Below, in pieces: positions 54,826-64,000 of a stretch of DNA of 64,000 nt. Source of the DNA: Microbacterium sp. 2FI (lineage in GTDB: Bacteria; Actinomycetota; Actinomycetes; Actinomycetales; Microbacteriaceae); the NCBI RefSeq assembly GCF_005502885.1, contig NZ_SCMR01000021.1, positions 17,463 to 81,462 of the forward strand. Direction: 5' to 3'. The notes under the pieces were generated by a model, which was given only the letters and a program-made list of their open reading frames with translations, ran no database searches and had not been told where the DNA came from. Within the stretch, counting starts at the first letter, position 1, and every line of letters begins with the position of its first letter. Made by a program: the position numbers and the translations under genes.

Positions 54826-55716
54826 TCAGCGGGGCTCGGCGTCGGCCGGGCGCCGGTCGTGGCTTTCGGTCTCGGCCCAGTTCGCCAGGAGCTGCAGGCG
54901 CTGGTGCGACGGCGATCCGGGCTCGGCGGAGAACACGAGCATCTGCAGGCCGCGGTCGGTGGCGAGGTCCATTGCTTGGTAGGTGAGGTCGAGGTCGCCC
55001 ACGATGGGGTGCTGGATGCTCTTGAGGCCGGTTCGGTGCTCGCGGACGTCGTGGGCGCCCCAGAGCTTGCGGAAGAGGTCACTGCGCGTCGAGAGCTCGC
55101 CGACGAGGTCGCTGAGGTGGCGGTCGTAGGGTGAGCGCCCTGACTCGGCGCGGAGGATCGCGACGATCTGGCGGGTGTTGCCTTCCCAGTCCCGGTAGAA
55201 GTCCTGCGCGCGGGAGTCGAGGAAGACGAAGCGGGCCGCGTTCACCGGGGGATGGGCATCGTCGAGCATCACGGAGAAGAGCGCCCGCCCGAGCTGGTTC
55301 GCTGCGACGAAGTCGAGGCGGCCGTTCTGCACGAAGACGGGAACGGTCGACATCGCGTCGACGGTCTGCTGCATGCCGGGCGTCAGCTGCGCCTTGCGGG
55401 GCGACGGGCGGCGGCGCTGCGGGTGCGCACCGGCGTTGGCGGTGCGGACGAGGTCGTAGAGATGGGTGTGCTCGGCTTCGTCGAGCTGCAGGGCGCGGCT
55501 GACGCCGTCGATGACGGCATCCGATACCCCCATCGCGTTGCCGCGCTCGAGGCGCTTGTAGTACTCGGCGCTCATCCCCGCCAAGAGCGCGACCTCTTCA
55601 CGGCGGAGTCCCGGGACGCGTCGGCGACCGCCGAAGTCAGGCAGCCCGGCCTGGGTCGGGGTGAGCTTGGCTCGCCGCGTGGCGAGGAACTCGCTGATCG
55701 CGTCGCGGTTGTCCAT
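54826..55716 (-). CDS. XRE-family regulator with MmyB-like ligand domain
   Basis: 296 residues. N-terminal Cro/C1-type helix-turn-helix (~10-75) with 'VPGLRREEVALLAGMSAEYYKRLERG', the standard actinobacterial form. The C-terminal MmyB-type PAS-like domain (~110-280) has 'FVAANQLGRALFSVM', 'FVFLDSRAQDFYRDWEGNTRQIVAILRAESG' and 'HPIVGDLDLTYQAMDL'. Relatives often control a divergent oxidoreductase, and here the aldo/keto reductase gene is divergent at 55839, so it probably represses that unit. Confidence 0.9.
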   Translation of the reverse strand: MDNRDAISEFLATRRAKLTPTQAGLPDFGGRRRVPGLRREEVALLAGMSAEYYKRLERGNAMGVSDAVIDGVSRALQLDEAEHTHLYDLVRTANAGAHPQRRRPSPRKAQLTPGMQQTVDAMSTVPVFVQNGRLDFVAANQLGRALFSVMLDDAHPPVNAARFVFLDSRAQDFYRDWEGNTRQIVAILRAESGRSPYDRHLSDLVGELSTRSDLFRKLWGAHDVREHRTGLKSIQHPIVGDLDLTYQAMDLATDRGLQMLVFSAEPGSPSHQRLQLLANWAETESHDRRPADAEPR

Positions 55717-55838
55717 GCTTCGAAACTACGCCGACAATCCGGCCTCAGGGGGGTCCTGGCGGGGCACCCATCGGTAGGGCCGCGCTAAGTCGTGGGCGAG
55801 TGGGTTGACTGGATGGCACCGGAAAGTAAGGACATCAG

Positions 55839-57218
<1,380 letters not shown>

Positions 57219-57277
57219 GGATCGGCTGAGCAGGAGCGCGCGGTGTGTGGAACGTGCGCCAGTGCGAGACTCACAGA

Positions 57278-57667
57278 ATGACCGACAGCGCACCGACCGG
57301 GTTCATCGGCGTCTACCACGCTGACGGCGGCCCGATCGGCGAGCTGCGATACCTCGTCGGCCACATGCTCGGCACGACTCGCTGCGGACTGTGCGATGTG
57401 ACCCACTCCTGGCGTCGCAAGCCCGAGTGGGATGCCATGGTCGCTCGCCTCGGCATCCCCTTCGATCTCGTCCATCTGAACGAGATGGATGCCGAAACCG
57501 CCGAGGCGGTGCGGCTCTCGGGCTCGCCGGTGGTGTTCGCGCGCACCGAAGCCGGGCTGCAGCCGGTGCTGCGAGCGGACGAGCTGGACCGCCTCGACGG
57601 GTCGGTTGCTGCCTTCGAACGGGAACTGTGCGACAAGGTTCCCCGCATCCGCTCCCAGTCGGACTAG
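57278..57667 (+). CDS. Hypothetical protein with a CxxC motif
   Basis: 129 residues from ATG 57278. It contains 'YHADGGPIGELRYLVGHMLGTTRCGLCDVTHSWRRKPEWDAM', and later 'FDLVHLNEMDAETAEAVRLSGSPVVFARTEAGLQPVL', which reads like a thioredoxin-type beta-alpha-beta with a CGLC redox or metal site. The family was not recognised. Soluble; no clear Shine-Dalgarno. Confidence 0.65.
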   Translation: MTDSAPTGFIGVYHADGGPIGELRYLVGHMLGTTRCGLCDVTHSWRRKPEWDAMVARLGIPFDLVHLNEMDAETAEAVRLSGSPVVFARTEAGLQPVLRADELDRLDGSVAAFERELCDKVPRIRSQSD

Positions 57668-57705
57668 CGTGCACAGCAAGCCTCATTTGTGAGGCGGCTC
57701 AAAAA

Positions 57706-57717
57706 TGAGTACACTCA
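57706..57717. promoter_or_regulatory. TetR-type palindrome TGAGTACACTCA
   Basis: TGAGT-AC-ACTCA, 46 bp upstream of the oxidoreductase gene, in an A-rich stretch unusual for this genome. The TetR gene at the end of the same operon is the likely binder. Confidence 0.6.
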
Positions 57718-57763
57718 GTAAAGCCGACCGAATCCGGCCGACCGAAGCTGAGGAGCAAGACGC

Positions 57764-58816
57764 ATGCGAGCGTTCGTCATCGACAGTTACCAGGGCGCAC
57801 TGCGCGACGTGAACATGCCTGAGCCCGCCGTCGGTGAGAACGACGTGCTGGTGCAGGCCGTCGCGGCCGGCGTGAACCATCTCGATGAGAAGATCCGCAC
57901 CGGCGAGTTCAAGCGGATCCTTCCGTATCGATTCCCGCTGGTGCTCGGTCACGACGTCGCCGGAACCGTCATCCGTGTCGGCTCGAAGGTCGAAGCGTTC
58001 GCGCCGGGCGACTCGGTGTTCGCGCGGCCTCGCGACGGGCGGATCGGCACCTTCGCCGAGACCATTGCGATCGACGAGGCCGATGTGGCGCTCGCTCCGA
58101 AATCGATCGGTGCGGTCGACGCGGCATCCCTGCCGCTGGTCGCGCTGACCGCGTGGCAGGCACTCGTCGAGCGCGGCAACGTGCAGCCCGGGCAGCGCGT
58201 GCTCATCCACGGTGGCAGCGGGGGAGTCGGAACGATCGCGATCCAGCTCGCTAAGCATCTGGGCACGTACGTGGCCACCACGGCGTCTGCGGCGAACGCG
58301 GACTTCGTCCGGGAGCTCGGAGCCGACGAGGTGATCGACTACCGCTCGCAGGACTTCGCGGACATCCTTCACGGCTACGACCTGGTCCTCGACGGTATCG
58401 GCGGCGACCACCTCGCGAAGTCCCTCCGGGTGCTGAAACCCGGTGGCAGGGCGATCGGCATCGCGGGGCCCCCGGATCCTGCCTTCGCGCGCAGCGCGGG
58501 CCTCAACCCCCTGCTGCGGCTCGCGATCGCCGGCTTGAGCGGCAGCATCCGCAGGAAGGCTCGCAAGCTCGGCGTCTCGTACGAGTTCCTCTTCATGCGC
58601 GCGAGCGGAGGCCAGCTCCGGCAGATCGCCGCGCTCGTCGATGCGGGAGTGCTGCGGGCCGCCGTCGGAGAAGTCCTCGCGTTCGACGACACCCCGCAGG
58701 TGATCGCTGGCCTCTCTTCGCGTCACATCCGCGGAAAGGCGGTCATCTCGATCGCCCCACTGACCAGCCACGCCCATCACGCCGCCGACACCGAAGAAGC
58801 AGGGCATTCACGATGA
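57764..58816 (+). CDS. NAD(P)H-dependent quinone-oxidoreductase-type MDR enzyme
   Basis: 350 residues, zinc-free medium-chain reductase. N-terminal GroES-like domain 'NDVLVQAVAAGVNHLDEKIRTGEF' and 'PLVLGHDVAGTVIRVGSKV'. The Rossmann motif is 'LIHGGSGGVGTIAIQLAKHLG', then 'GADEVIDYRSQDF' and 'VLDGIGG'. No structural or catalytic zinc cysteines. Related to quinone oxidoreductases that detoxify reactive carbonyls. Overlaps the hydrolase gene (ATG 58813). Confidence 0.9.
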   Translation: MRAFVIDSYQGALRDVNMPEPAVGENDVLVQAVAAGVNHLDEKIRTGEFKRILPYRFPLVLGHDVAGTVIRVGSKVEAFAPGDSVFARPRDGRIGTFAETIAIDEADVALAPKSIGAVDAASLPLVALTAWQALVERGNVQPGQRVLIHGGSGGVGTIAIQLAKHLGTYVATTASAANADFVRELGADEVIDYRSQDFADILHGYDLVLDGIGGDHLAKSLRVLKPGGRAIGIAGPPDPAFARSAGLNPLLRLAIAGLSGSIRRKARKLGVSYEFLFMRASGGQLRQIAALVDAGVLRAAVGEVLAFDDTPQVIAGLSSRHIRGKAVISIAPLTSHAHHAADTEEAGHSR

Positions 58817-59685
58817 ACGCAACGAACAATGAACCCGTCGTCACCTCCTACGCGGAAGCGCCGACGAAGATCGTCACCGCGGGCGGAACCACCTTCGCGT
58901 ATCGCGAACTCGGCCCGAAGGGCGGCATCCCCGTCGTCTTCTTCGTGCACCTGGCCGCGACCCTCGACAACTGGGATCCCCGCATCGTCGACCCCATCGC
59001 GAAGACCCGCCACGTCATCGCCTTCGACAACGCGGGCGTCGGCGCGTCCTCGGGCGTCGTCCCGGGCACCATCGAGGAGGCCGCCGATGACGCATACGCC
59101 TTCATCACCGCGCTGGGGTTCGATCGGATCGACGTCTTCTCGTTCTCGATGGGCGGCATGATCGCGCAGGACCTGGTCGTGAAGCACCCCGATCTGGTGC
59201 GAAAGCTCGTCCTCACCGGCACCGGCCCGCGCGGCGGCAAGGACATGGACAAGGTCGTCGGTGTGACTTACTGGGATATCTTCCGATCCGTGGTCGCCCG
59301 GGCGGATCCGAAGGAGTTCCTGTTCTTCAACCGCGACGCGGAGGGGAAGAGGGCCGGCAAGGCCTTCGTCGAGCGACTCAAGGAGCGCACGACAGACCGT
59401 GACCAGCCCATCAGCACGAGAGCGTTCCGCACGCAATTGAAGGCCATCCAGCGCTTCGGTCGCTCGGCGCCGTCGGACTTGTCGACGATCACCCAGCCGA
59501 CACTCATCGCCAACGGCGACAACGACCGGATGGTTCCGTCGGTGCTCTCGCACGACCTCCATGCGCGGATCGCCGGCAGCGACCTGATCATCTACCCTGG
59601 CTCCGGCCATGGCGGCATCTTCCAGCACTGGGAGAAGTTCGCCCCCGTTACCGCGGCGTTCCTCTCAGAGGAGAGGGGAGAATAG
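58813..59685 (+). CDS. Alpha/beta hydrolase
   Basis: 290 residues. Oxyanion region 'VVFFVHLAATLDNWDPRIVDPIA' (Leu-Ala in place of the usual Gly-Gly), nucleophile Ser in 'FSFSMGGMIAQDL', acid in 'NGDNDRMVP', base His in 'GSGHGGIFQH'. Close in pattern to non-haem haloperoxidase / hydrolase families often paired with quinone-reductase genes. Cytoplasmic. Second gene of the oxidoreductase-hydrolase-TetR operon. Confidence 0.87.
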   Translation: MNATNNEPVVTSYAEAPTKIVTAGGTTFAYRELGPKGGIPVVFFVHLAATLDNWDPRIVDPIAKTRHVIAFDNAGVGASSGVVPGTIEEAADDAYAFITALGFDRIDVFSFSMGGMIAQDLVVKHPDLVRKLVLTGTGPRGGKDMDKVVGVTYWDIFRSVVARADPKEFLFFNRDAEGKRAGKAFVERLKERTTDRDQPISTRAFRTQLKAIQRFGRSAPSDLSTITQPTLIANGDNDRMVPSVLSHDLHARIAGSDLIIYPGSGHGGIFQHWEKFAPVTAAFLSEERGE

Positions 59686-59725
59686 GCCCGGCGCAACGTC
59701 GTCATCGATCCGTTTGGAGGACACC

Positions 59726-60349
59726 ATGACCACCGCCTCCTCTCCGGTCGGGCGGCGCGAGCGCAACAAGCAGGAGAAGCTCGACCGCATCATGGATGCC
59801 GCCCGCGAACTGTTCGCTCAGCACGGCGTCGACGAGGTCACGACTCAGCAGATCGCCGAGAAGGCCGACATCGGTGCAGGCACGCTGTTCCTTTACGCGA
59901 AGACCAAAGGCGAACTCCTGCTTCTCGTGCAGAACGACGCCTACGCGAAGGCGCTCGACCAGGGGCGGGAGGATGCCGCACTCGAGGCCGGTGCCGTCGA
60001 GGCGGTTCTTGCGATCACCAGTCCGATCGTCGCGTGCAACCGCGCCCAGATCGACAACGGGCGCACCTACCTGCGCGAGATGCTGTTCGGCGACCCGACC
60101 GAGCCCGCCCGCCGGGAGGCGCTCGAGATCGTCGCGCGGACCGAAGAAGCCGTCGCGACGACACTCCAGCGCACCGCGGGCCTTGAGGATGTCCGTGCGG
60201 CGACCACGGCGCGGATCATCTCCGCAGCGATGTACGTCAGCATGGCGTCGAGCCTGAACGTCGAGGCCGGCGTCGATCAGATCATCGACGAGATCGCGCA
60301 GCAGATCCGCGTGCTGCTCGCGCCGGCGACAGACGGCGGCGCGTTCTGA
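59726..60349 (+). CDS. TetR-family regulator
   Basis: 207 residues; TTTGGAGG before ATG 59726. Helix-turn-helix (~15-62): 'RIMDAARELFAQHGVDEVTTQQIAEKADIGAGTLFLYAKTKGELL'. The C-terminal ligand domain includes 'ARTEEAVATTLQRTAGLED'. It probably represses its own operon through the TGAGTACACTCA site at 57706; the two preceding enzymes may remove its inducer. Confidence 0.9.
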   Translation: MTTASSPVGRRERNKQEKLDRIMDAARELFAQHGVDEVTTQQIAEKADIGAGTLFLYAKTKGELLLLVQNDAYAKALDQGREDAALEAGAVEAVLAITSPIVACNRAQIDNGRTYLREMLFGDPTEPARREALEIVARTEEAVATTLQRTAGLEDVRAATTARIISAAMYVSMASSLNVEAGVDQIIDEIAQQIRVLLAPATDGGAF

Positions 60350-60438
60350 GATGCCTCGCCGGCGCGATCGTTTAGGACCGCGATAGTAGGGTGCGGGTCG
60401 AGGTCGACGACCAGGCTTGAGGTCGAAGGAGGGACCGC

Positions 60439-61305
60439 GTGATCGCAGGACTCAATCGGCTGATCGAAGTCGTCGAGACGCATCTCGACGACGACATCGA
60501 TGTCGGCGGGCTGGCGGTGGATCTCGGCACGACCGAGTACCACCTGCGTCGCATGTTCTCGTCGCTCGCCGGCATGCCGCTCTCGGAGTACATCCGCAGG
60601 CGTCGCATGTCGGTCGCGGCTGCCGACGTCCTGGGCGCCGACGATCTTCTGGGCATCGCGGTGCGCTACGGCTACGGCTCGACCGAGGCTTTCGGCCGGG
60701 CGTTCCGATCGGTGCACGGCGTCGGGCCCAGCGACGTGCGGCGAGACGGCGGCCCCCTTCACACGCAACCGCAGCTCAGGTTCCGCCTGACCGTAGAAGG
60801 GAACACCCCCATGGACACCCGCATCGCCGATCGACCCGCATTCCGTCTCGTCGGCCACGCCGCCCGCGTTCCGCTCATCCACGAGGGCGCCAATCCGCAC
60901 ATCAAGGCGCACATCGCGTCCATCCCCGCAACGGAGCACGGGCGACTCAAAGAGCTGAGCGACACCGAGCCGACAGGGCTGCTTCAGGTGAGCGCCGACG
61001 TCGACCCCGACTACCGCGAAGGGAGCGAACTGACCTATCTGCACGGCGTCGCCGTCACCGCGGATTCGCCGGTGCCCGACGACCTCGACGCGATCGAGGT
61101 CCCCGCCGGCACATGGGCTGTGTTCCGCGCCGACGGACCCTACCCGGCGGTGCTGCAGACCACGTGGGCCGCGACCGCGACCGACTGGTTCCCGTCGAAC
61201 CCGTGGCGGCTCCGGCCCGGACCCTCGATCGTCGCGGTGCTCGACCGGGCGGCGGACTTCAGCACGGCATCCTGCGAACTGTGGCTGCCCGTGGAGCGCG
61301 AGTGA
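60439..61305 (+). CDS. AraC-type regulator with GyrI-like effector domain
   Basis: 288 residues; GAAGGAGG before GTG 60439. The AraC helix-turn-helix pair is at the N-terminus (~5-105: 'DIDVGGLAVDLGTTEYHLRRMFSSLAGMPLSEYIRRRRMS', 'AVRYGYGSTEAFGRAFRSVHGVGPSDVR'). A GyrI/BmrR-like small-molecule-binding domain follows (~125-285: 'RIADRPAFRLVGHAARVPLIH', 'EVPAGTWAVFRADGPYPAVLQTTW'). Layout as in Rob/TipA-like multidrug sensors. Confidence 0.9.
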   Translation: MIAGLNRLIEVVETHLDDDIDVGGLAVDLGTTEYHLRRMFSSLAGMPLSEYIRRRRMSVAAADVLGADDLLGIAVRYGYGSTEAFGRAFRSVHGVGPSDVRRDGGPLHTQPQLRFRLTVEGNTPMDTRIADRPAFRLVGHAARVPLIHEGANPHIKAHIASIPATEHGRLKELSDTEPTGLLQVSADVDPDYREGSELTYLHGVAVTADSPVPDDLDAIEVPAGTWAVFRADGPYPAVLQTTWAATATDWFPSNPWRLRPGPSIVAVLDRAADFSTASCELWLPVERE

Positions 61306-61318
61306 CCTGAGCGACGCC

Positions 61319-61708
61319 TCACGCGCCGCTCTCGTCGAACTCCCGTCGCAGATACCTCGGCGCCTGCACCCGCCATGCTTCGGTGACGAGCTCGCCGAGG
61401 TGATCCGCGTCGATGCCGGCCATGCGGAACGCGACCTTCGGCTCGCTCCAGGTCGTCGTGGTGCGCAGGAACACGTCGGGCGCCATCTCGACGAGGGCGA
61501 GCGCGTCGAGGCGGTCGGCGACCTTCACCCCGACGACGAGCTCGGCGGCGATGATCGCGCGGATGTCGGCGGGGATGCTGGGCCACGGATGGCACTCCCA
61601 CGCGTAGAGCTTGCTGCGCACGAACCACGCGGTGCCGCCCGTCATCGCCCGTTCCTCGCTGCCGGGCAGGGTGCTCGCGATGCGGCGCACGTCGTCGAGG
61701 GTGGGCAC
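61319..61708 (-). CDS. MmcQ/YjbR-family DNA-binding-fold protein
   Basis: 129 residues: 'PTLDDVRRIASTLPGSEERAMTGGTAWFVRSKLYAW', 'LVEMAPDVFLRTTTTWSEPKVAFRMAGIDADHLGELVTEAW'. Typical length and pattern of the YjbR family with a CyaY-like fold. The cellular role is unclear. Convergent with the AraC gene. Confidence 0.85.
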   Translation of the reverse strand: MPTLDDVRRIASTLPGSEERAMTGGTAWFVRSKLYAWECHPWPSIPADIRAIIAAELVVGVKVADRLDALALVEMAPDVFLRTTTTWSEPKVAFRMAGIDADHLGELVTEAWRVQAPRYLRREFDESGA

Positions 61709-61744
61709 GGCGTCAGTGTAGGCCCGGGCGCCGACATGTCAGCC

Positions 61745-63004
61745 TCAGTCGGCGCCATCACGGACCGGTGCGTCCGTCGCCTCGAGCGCGAAGGAACTTC
61801 CGAACGGATGCCGATGGAAGGCGAGCCAGGCGATCGCGACGCCCGCGAACTGCAGGCAGGCCAAGAAGAGGTAGAACGCCGTGATGTTGTACTCGAGGAA
61901 CACCGGAGTCCAGATCGCGAAGGCGGCCGCCGTCGCGCGGGCGAGGGCGATCACGCTGCCCTGAGCCGTCGATCGAAGGAGAGGCGGAAATGACTCCTGT
62001 GTCCAGATCTTCATCATGCCCTCGAACGCGAAGGCGATGCCGACCGCTGCGCACACCGTCGCGATCGTGTAGGTGGTGAGAGTCACCCCGAACACGGCCA
62101 GGACGAGCGGGGCGATCACACCGACCACGGCGCCTGCGGTGAACAAGCGGAATCGTGCAGGCCCATCGGCGAACCGCATGAAGATCACCAGCCCGACGAC
62201 CACGATGGGAACACCGAGGAGCACGACACGGGCGGCTTCCGGGACGGTGGCGCCTGCGAAGTTCACCATCACGTAGATGCCGAGTTGGCCGTTCGTGTTC
62301 GCGACCAGATTCGTCAGGGTGTAGAAGCCCGCGATCGCCCAGAAGTGCCGCGCGTAGGGCGCGCGCGTGATCGATCTCACACCGGGACGTGCGGCCGTGG
62401 ACGAGGCGGTGGTACGGCTCGCCGCCAGCCACCGCCATGATTCGGGGATCGTCAGGCGTGCGATGAGGACCAGCAGGCTCATCAGGCCGATGTGGCCGAA
62501 GATGATGCGGATTCCGGTGACCCCGAGATCTCCGACAGCGCTGCTGATGAGGAGGTTCGCGACGATGCCGGCGACCCACAGAAGGTTCGACACCAGGATC
62601 AGGCGAGCGCGGATGCGCTCGGGCGCCATCTCGGAAGCGGTCGTGAGCGCGACAGGCAGGTCGGCGCCGGTGGCGATGCCGAGGAGCGCGGCTGCGCAGA
62701 GCAGGACGGGGAACGGTGGGATCAAGAGCATCACCGTGCTGGCGGCGACACACCCGACCATGGTGGCGACGAACACCGGACGCCGCCCCCAGCGGTCGCC
62801 GAGGCGCCCGCCGATGAGTGCTCCGGCGGCGATTCCGAGCGTCAGCGTGCCTGACGCGATCCCGATGTCGATCGGCGCCAGCCCCAGGATCGGCTGGAGC
62901 ATCGTCAGTGCGACGGCGAAGCCGGTGATCGCCGCGGCATCCACGTACGATGCCATGCCCGTGACGACCGCCATATAGCCGGGTGAGATCCGCCGCGCCA
63001 TCAT
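61745..63004 (-). CDS. MFS transporter (sugar/metabolite symporter type)
   Basis: 419 residues, twelve helices. The start is one of two adjacent ATGs (63004 or 63001) directly behind GGGGAGG. Loop motifs 'GGRLGDRWGRRPVFVATM' (helices 2-3) and 'IPESWRWLAASR' after helix 6 are those of the sugar/aromatic-acid symporter group (inositol- or shikimate-type). Divergent from a TetR gene with a 32-bp gap. Confidence 0.88.
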   Translation of the reverse strand: MMARRISPGYMAVVTGMASYVDAAAITGFAVALTMLQPILGLAPIDIGIASGTLTLGIAAGALIGGRLGDRWGRRPVFVATMVGCVAASTVMLLIPPFPVLLCAAALLGIATGADLPVALTTASEMAPERIRARLILVSNLLWVAGIVANLLISSAVGDLGVTGIRIIFGHIGLMSLLVLIARLTIPESWRWLAASRTTASSTAARPGVRSITRAPYARHFWAIAGFYTLTNLVANTNGQLGIYVMVNFAGATVPEAARVVLLGVPIVVVGLVIFMRFADGPARFRLFTAGAVVGVIAPLVLAVFGVTLTTYTIATVCAAVGIAFAFEGMMKIWTQESFPPLLRSTAQGSVIALARATAAAFAIWTPVFLEYNITAFYLFLACLQFAGVAIAWLAFHRHPFGSSFALEATDAPVRDGAD

Positions 63005-63036
63005 GCCTCCCCGTCCGCTCCGGGTATCGTGAACCG

Positions 63037-63675
63037 GTGACTTCGGGTGCGCGCGGTTCGTATTCGTCCGGGCGAGATCGCCGCGAGCGGATCCTGGATG
63101 CTGCGACGCGCCGGTTCGCGGACGGCGGCTACGCGCAGACATCCCTCGCCGACATCGCTCGCGACGTCGACGTCACAGGCCCGGGACTCAAGCACCATTT
63201 CCCGTCGAAGGAGCACCTGCTCCTGGCGATCGCCGAGCGTCGCTTCGTTCGTGCGCGGGGAACGGCGAGCGAGGAGCCCGCTGACGTCGACGGCCTCGGG
63301 ACGCTCCGGCTGATGCTTCATCAGACCGCCATTCGCGCGCAGCAACCCGAACTCATCGAGATCTTCGTTCAGGTGGTCGGGCTTGCGGCCGATCCTCACG
63401 GACCGGCGCACGAGCTCTTCGCGGAACGCTATGCCGTCGTGGTGGACGACCTCACCGTCCGATTCCGCGCAGCGGTCGCACGCGGTCTTCTGCGCAGCGA
63501 CATCGACTACGAGGCGATTTCGCGCAGCTTGATCGCTCTGTCGGATGGGCTGCAGATCCAGTGGGTTCTGACCCGAGGCGGCATCGACATGGTCGGGATG
63601 ATGACCGATCATCTCGAGCGTCTCACGCCGGTGATTCTCGTCAGCGGCGCACAGGTCTCGCTCAGCGTGGAGTAG
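63037..63675 (+). CDS. TetR-family regulator
   Basis: 212 residues from GTG 63037. Helix-turn-helix (~14-62): 'RILDAATRRFADGGYAQTSLADIARDVDVTGPGLKHHFPSKEHLL'. TATCGT at 63025-63030 would place the transcript start on the GTG itself, suggesting a leaderless mRNA. Its position suggests control of the divergent MFS gene. Confidence 0.88.
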   Translation: MTSGARGSYSSGRDRRERILDAATRRFADGGYAQTSLADIARDVDVTGPGLKHHFPSKEHLLLAIAERRFVRARGTASEEPADVDGLGTLRLMLHQTAIRAQQPELIEIFVQVVGLAADPHGPAHELFAERYAVVVDDLTVRFRAAVARGLLRSDIDYEAISRSLIALSDGLQIQWVLTRGGIDMVGMMTDHLERLTPVILVSGAQVSLSVE

Positions 63676-63739
63676 CTCCGAGCCGTTCCGCGGGGGAGGG
63701 CGTTTTCCCGGCCTCCGGGCCGCGAGTGAATACCTTCTC

Positions 63740-63781
63740 ATGAAAGTTTTCATTGACACCTCACTGTGTCGCTCGTACGCT
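63740..63781 (+). promoter_or_regulatory. Promoter with overlapping palindromic operator
   Basis: TTGACA (63753-63758), 17-bp spacer, TACGCT (63776-63781). ATGAAAGTTTTCAT (63740-63753) is palindromic apart from the centre, touches the -35 box, and looks like a LacI- or GntR-type site distinct from the arabinan operators. Confidence 0.75.
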
Positions 63782-63837
63782 GTGAACGAAGATGAATCGA
63801 TTCAGATTCTCACAGTACTCGATGGAGAGGCACATCA

Positions 63838-64000
63838 ATGAAGAGAATTCGTGGGCGGCACTATGCGATCGCCGCTGTTCTGACCGCTGTCGCGCTGGTC
63901 GCGACGGGCTGTTCGGGTTCGGGTGGCGATGGTGGCGATGGTGGCGACGCCGGTGATGGCGGGGATGCGAATCTGTCGATCGTGATGCTGCCGAAGAACC
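63838..64000 (+). CDS. Sugar-binding lipoprotein, 5' end only (partial)
   Basis: The first 54 residues before the window ends. Lipoprotein signal MKRIRGRHYAIAAVLTAVAL with lipobox VATGC. A low-complexity Gly/Asp linker of (GGD)-type repeats follows, then 'ANLSIVMLPKN', the usual first strand of a type-I sugar-binding protein of a CUT2 importer. GGAGAGG lies upstream of ATG. The rest lies outside the window. Confidence 0.8.
   Translation, partial: MKRIRGRHYAIAAVLTAVALVATGCSGSGGDGGDGGDAGDGGDANLSIVMLPKN

Overview
The window reads as chromosomal DNA of a high-GC Gram-positive actinobacterium, most likely Microbacterium or another Microbacteriaceae. The evidence is very high third-position GC, frequent GTG/TTG starts, ATGA gene overlaps, many LacI, TetR, MFS and ABC genes, and the recurrent GGATGCCG/CGGCATCC word. 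No IS element, phage, integrase or CRISPR array was recognised.

Region A (1-33.3 kb) is an arabinan / L-arabinofuranoside utilisation locus. It holds five complete large secreted glycoside hydrolases or relatives (four GH43-type, one GH127/GH146-type) plus the 3' end of a sixth secreted protein. All six end in the same ~83-residue C-terminal domain (RCVAGK ... FTTR ... Cys-Gly-COOH). The locus also encodes a LacI-family regulator, a YtfQ-YtfR-YtfT-YjfF-like sugar ABC importer, araD, araB, araA and an aldose 1-epimerase. Between the hydrolases and the regulator lies a three-gene surface module: a WxL-like protein, a DUF916-type membrane protein, and a small protein carrying nine PDK repeats. 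Ten 14-bp operators resembling TGTTAGCGCTAACA lie only in front of the hydrolase, surface-module and importer transcription units, so polymer attack, surface display and import appear to be one LacI regulon. A DUF2236 oxygenase (1.3-2.2 kb) sits among these genes without an obvious link.

Region B (33.3-38.1 kb) is ordinary housekeeping or accessory content: two small membrane proteins, a small charged stress-like protein, a DUF1905/YdeI protein, an SDR oxidoreductase, an unknown protein, tRNA-Arg(ACG) with its terminator, and a two-domain rhodanese.

Region C (38.2-49.8 kb) looks like an undescribed catabolic cluster. It encodes a fluoroacetate-dehalogenase-like hydrolase with the complete signature residue set, an M20 peptidase, a TetR regulator, an S9 peptidase, a complete dipeptide-type ABC importer and a tartrate/isopropylmalate-dehydrogenase-family enzyme. 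Three promoters share a TATAGTC/GACTATA motif overlapping the -10 box.

Region D (49.8-64 kb) contains an MFS exporter divergent from a LysR gene, an OmpR-type two-component system with a PepSY-like target marked by CTTCAG direct repeats, and an XRE regulator divergent from an aldo/keto reductase unit. It continues with an oxidoreductase / hydrolase / TetR operon, an AraC-GyrI regulator, a YjbR protein and an MFS/TetR divergent pair. It closes with the truncated start of a sugar-binding lipoprotein behind a textbook promoter and palindromic operator.

All functional names come from reading motifs and general family knowledge. No database search was run. Domain boundaries are approximate.
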